Assembly: GCF_900108035.1 (NCBI RefSeq)
Contig: NZ_FNVS01000009.1
Coordinates: 62,001-126,000 of the forward strand
Length of the DNA: 64,000 bases
DNA from: Parabacteroides chinchillae
Lineage (GTDB): Bacteria > Bacteroidota > Bacteroidia > Bacteroidales > Tannerellaceae
Direction of reading: 5' to 3'
Below are positions 49,695-59,088 of the stretch, piece by piece. Each line of letters begins with the position of its first letter. The stretch's first letter is position 1. Position numbers and translations under genes: made by a program. The notes beneath the pieces were generated by a model. That model was not told the origin of the DNA and searched no databases. It saw only the letters and a program-made list of their open reading frames with translations.

Positions 49695-51107
49695 TTATCT
49701 GGATACCCTGCGTTTCCAGACAAAGAACACAACAGTTACTATCAATGTAATACATATACCTATCAATTGAGATATATGAGGGGACATTCCCAATCCTTCT
49801 GGGGCTACGAAAATATATGTGGAACATACGGCCGTCATAAACAGGGCAGGAATAAGAGTAACCCAATATATTTTCTTGGCATTAACCAAGTAGACTGTCA
49901 GTGCCCAAAGCGTAAATACGGCCAATGTCTGGTTGCTCCATGCAAAATAACGCCATATCATATCAAACCCGTCTTTATCTTTCAGGCTATACAAAAGCAG
50001 ACCGATGGCGATTAAGAACAATGGCAAGCAAATCAGCAAACGCTTTACCACAGTTTTCTGCTCCATATGTAAAAAATCAGCAACAATCAGGCGAGCAGAA
50101 CGAAAAGCAGTATCGCCGGATGTTATTGGAGCCGCAATTACTCCTAATATAGCCAGAATTCCTCCAACCGTACCAAGCCATTCCTTTGTGATACTATCAA
50201 CTATAACAGCCGCATTATTTTCAGACATACCGTTATTCTGATAAAAATAAGTGGCAGCAGCAGCCCAGATAAGAGCAACTATACCTTCTGTAATCATAGC
50301 TCCGTAAAAGACCGGTTTAGCATGCTTCTCATTCGTCAGGCAACGTGCCATCAGCGGGCTTTGTGTAGCATGAAAACCAGAAATAGCACCACAAGCAATA
50401 CTCACAAACATGATCGGGAAGATAGGCAAACCCTGAGGATCCGTGTTATGCATTCCATCCGTTATTTCCGGCAGTGGAGGATAATGAACAAACAGCATTA
50501 ACAGGATTCCCACGGCCATGAATAAAAGAGCAATGGCAAAAAGAGGATATATCTTACCTATAATCTTATCAATTGGCAATAAAGTAGCCAATACGTAATA
50601 AATAAAAACAACAATAATCCAGAAAGTAGTATCCAGGTGTTCCGGAGTAAGTTTTGCCAACAAGCCTGCGGGACCTGCAACAAACACGGATCCCACAAGT
50701 ATCATCAATATTACCGTAAAAGCGCGCATAAACTGACCGAAATTATTTCCCAGATACCGGCCGATCATTTCAGGAAGGCTTTCTCCTTTATTCCGCAAAG
50801 ACAACATACCTGCCATAAAATCGTGCGTTGCACCTGCGAAGATACTACCAAAAACGATCCATAGGAATGAGGCTGTACCGAACTTTGCCCCCATAATAGC
50901 TCCGAAAATCGGACCTAAACCGGCAATGTTCAAAAACTGAATCATAAAAACTTTCCACGTTGGCAACGGGATATAGTCTACTCCATCCTGTTGTGTGTAA
51001 GCGGGTGTTTTACGAGACGGATCAATTCCGATAATACGCTCAATGAAAGAGCCATAAACAAAATAGCCAACGATTAGGGCTACAAGGCAACAAATAAATG
51101 TAATCAT
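49695..51107 (-). CDS. cstA: Carbon starvation protein A family transporter
   Basis: This 470-residue protein has about 13 membrane helices and the CstA signatures GPIFGAIMGAKFGTASFLWIVFG (near residues 66-88), a CGAISGFHATQSPLMAR segment near 225 and a ITSGDTAFRSARLI segment near 315. It is the short form common in Bacteroidetes (E. coli CstA is about 700 residues). The family imports peptides or pyruvate during carbon limitation. It has its own upstream region. Confidence 0.92.
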   Translation of the reverse strand: MITFICCLVALIVGYFVYGSFIERIIGIDPSRKTPAYTQQDGVDYIPLPTWKVFMIQFLNIAGLGPIFGAIMGAKFGTASFLWIVFGSIFAGATHDFMAGMLSLRNKGESLPEMIGRYLGNNFGQFMRAFTVILMILVGSVFVAGPAGLLAKLTPEHLDTTFWIIVVFIYYVLATLLPIDKIIGKIYPLFAIALLFMAVGILLMLFVHYPPLPEITDGMHNTDPQGLPIFPIMFVSIACGAISGFHATQSPLMARCLTNEKHAKPVFYGAMITEGIVALIWAAAATYFYQNNGMSENNAAVIVDSITKEWLGTVGGILAILGVIAAPITSGDTAFRSARLIVADFLHMEQKTVVKRLLICLPLFLIAIGLLLYSLKDKDGFDMIWRYFAWSNQTLAVFTLWALTVYLVNAKKIYWVTLIPALFMTAVCSTYIFVAPEGLGMSPHISQLIGICITLIVTVVFFVWKRRVSR

Positions 51108-51201
51108 GGTTTTTTTAATTGAAGATTGAGAAACAATAAAGCCAGATCAGATAAAGCTGGGTAAAAAAGAAAAAAGAAATATACCAAAAGCTATTACCGA
51201 A

Positions 51202-51295
51202 CGCAAATGACACAAACAAAGCAAAGATAAACGCAGGCCTTATTGATTATTAATAGAAAAGTCTACGATACTCTACATATTCTGCGTCATTTGCG
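51202..51295. repeat. 10-bp inverted repeat and -7 box upstream of cstA
   Basis: CGCAAATGAC (51202-51211) and GTCATTTGCG (51286-51295) form a perfect inverted pair. A minus-strand TATCTTTG -7 box (51222-51229) lies between them. They may bracket the cstA promoter. Confidence 0.4.
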
Positions 51296-51335
51296 CCCCT
51301 TAATCCTGACTTTTGACACACCGGCTTTTATAATA

Positions 51336-51785
51336 CTAATTTAATAAACGTTTTACTATATCGGAAATTAAGCGTCCTTCTGCTTTTCCTGCAAGAGCTT
51401 TTGAAGCAGTGCCCATAACTTTACCCATATCCTTTGCACTGGTAGCGCCAACCTGGGCAATTATAGTTTTAAGCTCAACCTCTAATTCTTCGGCAGACAT
51501 TTGCTTAGGCAAATAAGCCTCGATCACATTTACCTGAGCTAATTCAGCATCAGCCAAATCCTGACGTCCCTGTTGTACATAAATAGTAGCAGAATCCTTG
51601 CCTTGTTTAACCAATTTCTGCATAATCTTTAATGCATCAGCATCTGTCAATGTATCATTGGCACCCGGAGCAGTTTTTGCTTCCAGAAAAAATTTCTTTA
51701 CGTTCCGAAGCGTATCTAAAGCTACTTTGTCTTTCGCTTTCATTGCGTTTTTAATGTCTTCGCTGACTCTTTCAAACAAATCCAT
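51336..51785 (-). CDS. yqeY: GatB/YqeY domain protein
   Basis: This 149-residue protein shows the YqeY family pattern: MDLFERVSEDIKNAMKAKDKVALDTLRNVKKFFLEAKT, EAYLPKQMSAEELEVELKTIIAQVGATSAKDMGKVMGTASKAL, and a C-terminal DIVKRLL. It resembles the tail domain of the GatB amidotransferase subunit, which binds tRNA; its role alone is not settled. It follows ftsZ after 29 bases and is probably the end of the division cluster operon. Confidence 0.9.
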   Translation of the reverse strand: MDLFERVSEDIKNAMKAKDKVALDTLRNVKKFFLEAKTAPGANDTLTDADALKIMQKLVKQGKDSATIYVQQGRQDLADAELAQVNVIEAYLPKQMSAEELEVELKTIIAQVGATSAKDMGKVMGTASKALAGKAEGRLISDIVKRLLN

Positions 51786-51814
51786 AATGACGATGTAAAT
51801 ATCTTATTAATTAA

Positions 51815-53176
51815 TTATCTGAAACTAATTTTCGGCTTCCCGTTAGCAGATGTATTAGGACGTGCCGAAGAAGATGCCGGTTTTGAAGATGCACCGGATA
51901 CCGTAATATCTTCTCCCGAAACTTTTGCCCGTACGCGGGCAACCACCTTCGGATCGCGATTATATGTCGGATTCTCCTCCATAAAGGCAATCAGCACATC
52001 ATCATCCAATTCTTCCTGAGTAAGGACAATTGCAGACGCTCTGGAAATAAAACGCCCTACTTGTTTGGCCGAACTGCCATAATACTTACCGATAAGCTCC
52101 TGCTCTTTCTGCTCTTTCTGGATTCGTTCCTCTTCCTGACGAATCTGTTCTTCCGTCATCTGCTGATCTTCAAGACGACGTTTTTCAGCAATCTGAGGGA
52201 TATCATCCATTGCAAATCCTGTAGCCAGAATTGTTATCTTGACTTTATCGCCTAGTGTATCATCAATTGCCGTACCCCAAATAACTTCTATATCCCGGTT
52301 AAATTCGGCCATAAAGTTATTTACGTAATTCATTTCCTCCATGCGAAGTTCACATTCTTTGCTGAAATAAACATTGAATAATATCTTCTTCGCATTCTTT
52401 ACGTTATTATTGCTCAACAACGGAGAGTTTAATGCATCTTCGACCGCCTGATGAACACGATCTTCGCCTTCACCATAACCATTACTCATCAAAGCAACTC
52501 CACCATCTTTCATTGTTGTATTAACATCTGCAAAGTCCAGGTTTATTATACCGGGCAGAGTGATAATTTCGGCAATACTTTTCGCTGCAACCGTTAATGT
52601 GTCATCGGCTTTCCCGAACGCATTCATAACAGTAAGATCGGCATATATTTCACGCAAACGCTCATTGTTAATAACCAATAGAGCATCTACATTCTTAGCA
52701 ATTTCTTCTACGCCATTCAGAGCCTGGATAATCTTACGTTCACCTTCAAACAAGAATGGAATAGTAACAATACCCACCGTAAGTATTCCCATATCTTTGG
52801 CAATACGCGCAAGAACCGGAGCAGCACCAGTCCCTGTACCTCCACCCATTCCAGCCGTGATGAAGACCATTTTCGTTCCATCACTTAACATCTTACGGAT
52901 ATCTTCCATACTTTCTTCGGCAGCCATCATGGCACGCTCAGGCTTGTTGCCCGCACCCAACCCTTGTGTGATTTCGCGCCCCAGCAATAATTTATCAGGC
53001 ACATCCAAACGATTTAAAGCCTGCATATCCGTGTTACATAATACAAAGGCTACATCATGTATACCCTCTTTATACATATGATCAACGGCATTTCCACCAC
53101 CACCGCCTACACCTATTACTTTAATGATTTTCGGTGTATTCGTAGGATAACCGAAGTTTAATATTTTATCGTCCAT
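51815..53176 (-). CDS. ftsZ: Cell division protein FtsZ
   Basis: This 453-residue tubulin-like GTPase has GVGGGGGNAVDHM near residue 22, the signature GGGTGTGAAPV near 110, and the T7 loop with NLDFADVNTTM near 208. A long charged C-terminal linker (about 325-375, with many Glu, Gln and Arg) follows. The tail ends in KPKISFR. It polymerises at mid-cell into the Z ring and is anchored by FtsA, whose gene lies 26 bases upstream. Confidence 0.97.
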   Translation of the reverse strand: MDDKILNFGYPTNTPKIIKVIGVGGGGGNAVDHMYKEGIHDVAFVLCNTDMQALNRLDVPDKLLLGREITQGLGAGNKPERAMMAAEESMEDIRKMLSDGTKMVFITAGMGGGTGTGAAPVLARIAKDMGILTVGIVTIPFLFEGERKIIQALNGVEEIAKNVDALLVINNERLREIYADLTVMNAFGKADDTLTVAAKSIAEIITLPGIINLDFADVNTTMKDGGVALMSNGYGEGEDRVHQAVEDALNSPLLSNNNVKNAKKILFNVYFSKECELRMEEMNYVNNFMAEFNRDIEVIWGTAIDDTLGDKVKITILATGFAMDDIPQIAEKRRLEDQQMTEEQIRQEEERIQKEQKEQELIGKYYGSSAKQVGRFISRASAIVLTQEELDDDVLIAFMEENPTYNRDPKVVARVRAKVSGEDITVSGASSKPASSSARPNTSANGKPKISFR

Positions 53177-53202
53177 ATCGTCCGGTTTTATTACGTTGCT
53201 GA

Positions 53203-54540
53203 TTATCTTTCTTCATCGTCAAACAAATCACCCGTCATATTATCTATGTTCTTCTTCAAACGGTCGAAGATTGAGGGCTTCTTTATCTTTTTCACTTTTT
53301 TCTCTTCCGGTTTGACTTTAACCTCTTCTACAAAAGATTCCGGTTCAGGTTTAACTTCCGGTACAGGTTCCGGTTTCGGAGGAATATATGCAGCACAATT
53401 CTTGGTACCCTGCATCAGTAATCCTACAGCTGTAGCATACCCTGGATTGGAAGCTATCATTCCGCCACCTTCAACCAAGCCTTTCCTAACAGATGTATAT
53501 CTGACATCCATTTGTAACCGGCTACTTATCACTTCCTGCAAATTCTTTAAAGCTGCCGCTCCGCCTGTAACGATAACACCTGCTGCTAAAGATCCCAATA
53601 AACCGGTATCTTCAATACGTGCATAAATATTTTCCAATATTTCTTTTATACGGGCTTCAACTACATTATTCAATTCGGACAACTTAATCTCACGAAGTCC
53701 CATACCATCAGCAGAGTTAATACTGATCATTTGGTCATTATCTTTATCCGTCATGGCACTACCATAGGTTAGTTTCACCCTCTCAGCCTCAGCTTCTACC
53801 AAATGTAGGCTCATTATATCTTTTGTAATCAGATTGCCCCCGAAAGGTACTACCGAAAGATTCACCAAGTTACCATTTTTATATACAGAGAGAGATGTCA
53901 CACCTGCTCCAAAGTTAATCAAAGCGCAACCCAACATCTTCTCGTCTTCCGTCAAGATAACATCAGCAAGAGCTAACGGAGATACAACTATATCAGCAAT
54001 CTCTACTTTAGCCCGTTCGGAAATACTGTTCATGATATGGCGCTTTAACGAAGGACGTCCCACTATCAATTGGTAATGGGCATCAATACGTTTGCAGGGT
54101 ATGCCTTTCGGATTCGCTTCCGGTTTATCATCTAAAAAATAGGTAGGCGAAGTAATTGCCAGTACATCCAACATCTCCGGGTGATAGTTCTTACACTCTT
54201 GATAAAGAGCGTCCAGCATTTCCTCCGTAACTTCTCCATCCTCTGGTAGTACCTTCGGAACAGTATGTTCCAATGAACGAATAGATTGTCCTCCTATGCC
54301 AACATACACCTTCCCGATCTTAGCATCTCCCAATTTATTTTCTAACTTAAGAATGAGACGTTTTATCTTGTTAGCTGTTTCTTCCACATTATATACGCAT
54401 CCTCTCCGTATACAATTAGCGGAATTTTCAACTTCGTAGGCAATGATCGAAAGAGTGCCGGCAGCATTCTTGGTCCCCACCATACCAACCATTTGGGAAG
54501 TCCCCAGGTCGATGGTTGCTATAAAGTCAGTGTACGCCAT
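53203..54540 (-). CDS. ftsA: Cell division protein FtsA
   Basis: This 445-residue actin-like ATPase has the phosphate-1 motif ATIDLGTSQMVGMVG near residue 8, the SHS2 domain in the middle, and GVIVTGGAAALKNL near 315. The C-terminal region (about 378-445) is a charged, Pro/Glu/Lys-rich linker ending in an amphipathic helix that would hold FtsZ on the membrane. It overlaps none of its neighbours; ftsQ is five bases upstream. Confidence 0.95.
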   Translation of the reverse strand: MAYTDFIATIDLGTSQMVGMVGTKNAAGTLSIIAYEVENSANCIRRGCVYNVEETANKIKRLILKLENKLGDAKIGKVYVGIGGQSIRSLEHTVPKVLPEDGEVTEEMLDALYQECKNYHPEMLDVLAITSPTYFLDDKPEANPKGIPCKRIDAHYQLIVGRPSLKRHIMNSISERAKVEIADIVVSPLALADVILTEDEKMLGCALINFGAGVTSLSVYKNGNLVNLSVVPFGGNLITKDIMSLHLVEAEAERVKLTYGSAMTDKDNDQMISINSADGMGLREIKLSELNNVVEARIKEILENIYARIEDTGLLGSLAAGVIVTGGAAALKNLQEVISSRLQMDVRYTSVRKGLVEGGGMIASNPGYATAVGLLMQGTKNCAAYIPPKPEPVPEVKPEPESFVEEVKVKPEEKKVKKIKKPSIFDRLKKNIDNMTGDLFDDEER

Positions 54541-54545
54541 ATTAT

Positions 54546-55274
54546 CTATTTTTTAGTACAAACTATCTGGTTGTTATATTTTAAATTTATCACATTATAC
54601 TTCTTCCAACCTACTTTAGGAATGGCTTGTTCATAGAAAAGTTGCAAATTATTAAGCTTCTCTTCAAAATTATCGAACGTACCCAGTATAATACGATGGT
54701 CTCCCACCCTCGGAATAAGCTCTATTTCATTATCCGGTTCCACATAGATTTGTTCTATCTGGTTATTCCAGAACTCATTCTTCTGCAAAAATAGTGCAAA
54801 TTTATATAAGTCGGTTACCGCCAACTCTTTTTCCACATATCCACTTACAATTGGTACATGAGCTACATAACGGGAACTGACAGGCATAACGCTTCCCAAA
54901 TTATCCACATAGTAATTCCCGGAAGTACCGATAATGCGCAAGATAGGAACTTTCTGCTTTACTTCCAACTTTATAATACCCGAAGGTGTTTTATAAGCCT
55001 CTACGGAAGCGATCATCTGATTTTTCAGCAATTCATTTTCTATCTGGTCGGTATTTACCGTGTTCATCTGCTTATCTATAGGGTTAAGATGGGCTTTTTT
55101 TAATAAGCCAATCAAATCACCTTCGCTCACAAAATGCTTATCCAGACTATCTTTTACTACAACCTGAAGATCATGGCAAACATAATCCCGTCTCATTTCC
55201 CGAAAGAAAAAAGTGATAAACACGATGTAACAAAACAACAGCGTAGCTACTACTATGGAGATAATCCGTATCAC
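54546..55274 (-). CDS. ftsQ: Cell division protein FtsQ
   Basis: This 242-residue bitopic protein has a membrane helix at residues 4-27, a POTRA-like domain (about 40-110) and a beta domain to the C-terminus. Sequence similarity is low, as usual for FtsQ, but size, single helix and position between murC and ftsA support the call. It links early and late division proteins in the periplasm. Confidence 0.88.
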   Translation of the reverse strand: MIRIISIVVATLLFCYIVFITFFFREMRRDYVCHDLQVVVKDSLDKHFVSEGDLIGLLKKAHLNPIDKQMNTVNTDQIENELLKNQMIASVEAYKTPSGIIKLEVKQKVPILRIIGTSGNYYVDNLGSVMPVSSRYVAHVPIVSGYVEKELAVTDLYKFALFLQKNEFWNNQIEQIYVEPDNEIELIPRVGDHRIILGTFDNFEEKLNNLQLFYEQAIPKVGWKKYNVINLKYNNQIVCTKK

Positions 55275-55277
55275 AAT

Positions 55278-56660
55278 CTATTTCTTATCTAATATTTCTT
55301 TTACCGGTTCCACCAAACGATCAATATTGCCTGCACCAACCATTAACACAACCTCCAAAGATTCCTTTTCCGATTTTATCAAATCCAGTAATTCATCCTT
55401 GCAGATCAGCCTTTTTGCAGAAATAGTTACCTTATCTAAAATCACTTGAGAAGTAATACCAGAAATCGGTTTTTCGCGTGCCGGATATATATCCAGCAAA
55501 ATCAATTCATCCAACAATGACAGGCTTGCCGCAAAATCAGCTGCAAAATCTCTTGTACGCGTATAAAGATGGGGTTGAAATATCCCGGTTACCTTTTTAT
55601 CCGCATACAATTCCTTTACAGATAATATACTTGCTTTCAGCTCTTCAGGATGATGAGCATAATCATCTATTAATACAATATTATCTTTCTTCAAATGGTA
55701 ATCAAAACGACGGACAGGGCCGGCAAAAGAGGCCATCCCTTTTTTTATTTCGTCTGCAGTAACTCCATTCAACCATGCAAGAGCAATAGCTGCTATACCA
55801 TTTTCAATATTAACTTTAACAGGAACACCTAATTGGATATCGGCTATACGAACATCCGGTGCCACAAAATCAAAAAAGATTTCGCCATTTCCTATACGTA
55901 TATTTTCCGCATGAAAATCTCCTCCGTCCGTAGCAGAATAAGTATACAGACGTACACCTTTTTGTAATCGGGGCGTTATACTTATTCCTTTTTTCATTAT
56001 CAAAATACCATCCGGGCGGATCAGTGACGTGAATTTTTCAAAACTTTCATGATAAGCTTCCGGTGTTCCGTAAATATCCAAATGATCAGGATCGGCAGCC
56101 GTAATAACAGCCATATAAGGAGTAAGCCAATGAAACGAACGGTCAAATTCGTCAGCCTCGATTACAGTCAAATCACTTTTGTCCGACAACATCAGGTTGC
56201 TATTATAATTTTTCAGGATTCCTCCTAAAAAAGCATTACAATCCACTTGGGATTGTTTCAGCAAATGAGCCGTCATAGATGAGGTAGTCGTTTTACCATG
56301 TGTTCCGGCTACACAAAGTCCACGGGAACAATTCGTAACCTCTCCCAACACACGGGCTCGTTTCACCACTTCAAATCCATTTGTATGGAAGTAAACAAGC
56401 TCTGTATGCGACTCAGGCACAGCTGGTGTATATACAACCAATGTATCGGATAACGATTTACATACCTCCGGAATCAAATCAACATTATCTTCATAATGAA
56501 TAGCAGCACCTTCTTTATTTAACTGTTCCGTTAAAGCAGAAGGAGTTTTGTCATAACCGGCTACAAACTTCCCCTTAGAAAGAAAATACCTGATCAGGGC
56601 GCTCATTCCTATACCGCCGGCACCCACAAAATAAACTGCTTTTACAGTGTTTATATTCAT
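55278..56660 (-). CDS. murC: UDP-N-acetylmuramate--L-alanine ligase
   Basis: This 460-residue Mur ligase has VGAGGIGMSALIRYF near residue 12, the ATP-binding CVAGTHGKTTTSSMTAHLL near 117, AVITAADPDHLDIYG near 180, and DDYAHHPEELKASI near 332. It adds L-Ala to UDP-MurNAc, the first peptide step in peptidoglycan synthesis. There is no ddl gene after it. The gap to ftsQ is three bases. Confidence 0.96.
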   Translation of the reverse strand: MNINTVKAVYFVGAGGIGMSALIRYFLSKGKFVAGYDKTPSALTEQLNKEGAAIHYEDNVDLIPEVCKSLSDTLVVYTPAVPESHTELVYFHTNGFEVVKRARVLGEVTNCSRGLCVAGTHGKTTTSSMTAHLLKQSQVDCNAFLGGILKNYNSNLMLSDKSDLTVIEADEFDRSFHWLTPYMAVITAADPDHLDIYGTPEAYHESFEKFTSLIRPDGILIMKKGISITPRLQKGVRLYTYSATDGGDFHAENIRIGNGEIFFDFVAPDVRIADIQLGVPVKVNIENGIAAIALAWLNGVTADEIKKGMASFAGPVRRFDYHLKKDNIVLIDDYAHHPEELKASILSVKELYADKKVTGIFQPHLYTRTRDFAADFAASLSLLDELILLDIYPAREKPISGITSQVILDKVTISAKRLICKDELLDLIKSEKESLEVVLMVGAGNIDRLVEPVKEILDKK

Positions 56661-56676
56661 ATTAAATCGTCTTCTG

Positions 56677-57789
56677 TTACGCTTTTTCTTTCTCTATAAT
56701 CTTTACAATTTCATCTACAATCAACTCCGCACTTTGATGATGAGCCATACAAGTGATATTAGAACTTAACGCATGAAGTAAATCATCATTATGTATAGTT
56801 GCCAGTGCCGTCGTTACCAATGAATTTTCGGCCTCTTTATCTGTCACCATAATTGCAGCATTTTGATTTACCAGAGCTTGAGCATTTTTAGTCTGATGAT
56901 CTTCCGCCACATTAGGAGAAGGCACCAGAATCACCGGTTTCTGCAACAAGCAGAGCTCCGATATGGAACTGGCTCCTGCACGGGAAATCACCAAATCTGC
57001 TGCCGCATAGGCATAATCCATACGGGTAATAAAATCAGAACACCATACCGGCATACCGCGATACGCCTTCAAATGTTTTAAAGCTTCATCCTGATAATAA
57101 CGTCCCGTCTGCCAGATCACCTGCACATCCGATGCAAATAATTTATCAAGATCACCCATGATACTACGATTTATAGTTCGCGCACCAAGGCTTCCGCCCA
57201 CAACCAATATTGTTTTTTTATCAGAAGAAAGACCGAAAAAATCCAACGCTTCTTTCTTCTTGTCCAAAGCCTCTTCCAAATCCTGACGCACCGGATTACC
57301 GGTTATAACAATCTTTTCTGCAGGGAAAAACTTATCCATACTTTGGTATGCTACACAGATACGGTCTGCACGCTTTGCCAGTAATTTATTTGTCACTCCC
57401 GCATACGAATTTTGCTCCTGAATCAATGTAGGTACACCCAAAGAAGAAGCCATCCATAGTGTCGGACCACTAGCATAACCGCCTACACCAACAGCAATAT
57501 CCGGTTTGAATTCGCGGATAGTCCGTTTTGCCAGGCGAAGACTTCTAATCAGCCGTCCCATCACTTTTATATTATTTGCCAAATGAACACGATCGAAACC
57601 ACTCACCGGCAAACCTATAATATTATACCCCGCAGACGGAACCTTCTCCATCTCCATACGGTCTTCAGCTCCAACAAACAATATCTCCGCCTCAGGGAAA
57701 CGTTTCTTGAAAGTATTGGCTATAGAAATAGCCGGAAAGATATGCCCCCCCGTACCTCCGCCACTTATAATTATCCGATATTGTTTCAT
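56677..57789 (-). CDS. murG: UDP-GlcNAc transferase MurG (lipid II synthesis)
   Basis: This 370-residue GT28 glycosyltransferase has the N-terminal ISGGGTGGHIFPAISIA loop near residue 9. The C-terminal donor site has RAGASSISELCLLQKPVILVPSP near 278. It makes lipid II from lipid I on the inner membrane face. Its start overlaps the end of ftsW by four bases. Confidence 0.96.
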   Translation of the reverse strand: MKQYRIIISGGGTGGHIFPAISIANTFKKRFPEAEILFVGAEDRMEMEKVPSAGYNIIGLPVSGFDRVHLANNIKVMGRLIRSLRLAKRTIREFKPDIAVGVGGYASGPTLWMASSLGVPTLIQEQNSYAGVTNKLLAKRADRICVAYQSMDKFFPAEKIVITGNPVRQDLEEALDKKKEALDFFGLSSDKKTILVVGGSLGARTINRSIMGDLDKLFASDVQVIWQTGRYYQDEALKHLKAYRGMPVWCSDFITRMDYAYAAADLVISRAGASSISELCLLQKPVILVPSPNVAEDHQTKNAQALVNQNAAIMVTDKEAENSLVTTALATIHNDDLLHALSSNITCMAHHQSAELIVDEIVKIIEKEKA

Positions 57790-59069
57790 ACTTTCGTTTC
57801 TGTTATAATTTCTACATTTTCTTGCACGGTAGCCATTGGAGACTCTTGTATTGCAATTTCCCCTTCTGGAAGTTCGGAAGAATTATTGTTTTCTTCATTT
57901 TCCAAAACTTCATCGTCTTCTTCCTCGCCCATATGTGCACCAAACCTGCTTACACTCAGGATTATTCCGAAATAGATGCAAGATATCACCGTAGAAGTAC
58001 CACCACGGCTAACCAATGGCAAAGGCTGACCGGTAACAGGTATTAAATTAACAGCCACCGCCATATTGGCAAGAGCCTGAATACCAACCAGAAGCCCACA
58101 CCCTATCACCAGGTATTTAGCATATACTTTATCACACTTCCGGGCTATAATACCAACCCGAACCAGCAACATTATATACAACATCAACACAAATACACCT
58201 CCGGCATATCCCATCTCCTCTATAATAATAGCATAAATAAAGTCGGAATATGCTTGCGGAAGAAAATCTCTTTGCTGCCCATGTCCCGGCATATTGCCTA
58301 TAACGCCACCACGTGCTATAGCTATTTTCGCATGCGAAACCTGATAGTTTTTATCATTAATTTCATACGTTTCCGGATCTATTTTATCTTCTCCGTGCAA
58401 ATGCTCCTGAATACGGTACTTCCATGTCAAACCGCGATCCAGATATTTATGCATCGTATCTTCAGGAGTAATAAATAATACAGCAAGAATAGTAGCACCG
58501 AACAGAACAACAATCCCCGCCAGTATCAATAACTTCTTTATTGCAACTTGCCCGATAAACATCATCAGGTAACAGAATCCAAAAAGCATTGCAGCAGTAG
58601 AAAAGTTTTCCGGAAAAATCAACACACAAGCCAACCCCACGCCACCTAATATCCACCAGAATATCTTATCAGGAGGAACCGTATCTTTCTTGCTCAACCA
58701 ATAAGCCATATAGCCGATAGAGGCAAGCTTAGCAAGCTCCGAGGGTTGTATACCCCATAGCCATCGTCCGGCTCCGTTAATTTCTTGTCCCAGAATAGGA
58801 GTCAATATCAACAGGATAATAGAGATGGGAAAAAGCAACACTAAGAAACCGGCAATCTTCTTATACGGTACATGGTGCAGAAAGACAATCAAACAAACAC
58901 CAAAAGCCAAAATCATAGCATGCCTGCGGATAGGTACCCACGGACTTGCCTGTTTATAGGCTAAAGTGCTGGTTGCACTAAACACCTCCACCAACGATAT
59001 AACACAAAGGAACATAAAGATGATCCATATCACCATATCTCCTTTTAATAATTTATTTACCAGTTTCAT
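57786..59069 (-). CDS. ftsW: SEDS-family glycosyltransferase FtsW
   Basis: This 427-residue membrane protein has about ten helices. Conserved SEDS segments are GAGRWLWGIQPSELAKLASI near residue 103, GGVIGNMPGHGQQRDFLPQAYSDFIYAIIIEEMGYAG near 255-290, and PVTGQPLPLVSRGGTSTV near 345. The C-terminal tail (about 375-427) is acidic and unusual in length. It polymerises septal glycan strands together with FtsI. Confidence 0.95.
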   Translation of the reverse strand: MKLVNKLLKGDMVIWIIFMFLCVISLVEVFSATSTLAYKQASPWVPIRRHAMILAFGVCLIVFLHHVPYKKIAGFLVLLFPISIILLILTPILGQEINGAGRWLWGIQPSELAKLASIGYMAYWLSKKDTVPPDKIFWWILGGVGLACVLIFPENFSTAAMLFGFCYLMMFIGQVAIKKLLILAGIVVLFGATILAVLFITPEDTMHKYLDRGLTWKYRIQEHLHGEDKIDPETYEINDKNYQVSHAKIAIARGGVIGNMPGHGQQRDFLPQAYSDFIYAIIIEEMGYAGGVFVLMLYIMLLVRVGIIARKCDKVYAKYLVIGCGLLVGIQALANMAVAVNLIPVTGQPLPLVSRGGTSTVISCIYFGIILSVSRFGAHMGEEEDDEVLENEENNNSSELPEGEIAIQESPMATVQENVEIITETKV

Positions 59070-59088
59070 CCTCTAGCAGACCTCGTTA

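Noticed and set aside
49548-50015. A 155-codon frame on the plus strand opposite the end of cstA
   Set aside because: It lies largely antisense to a clear cstA gene and starts inside the rprY terminator.
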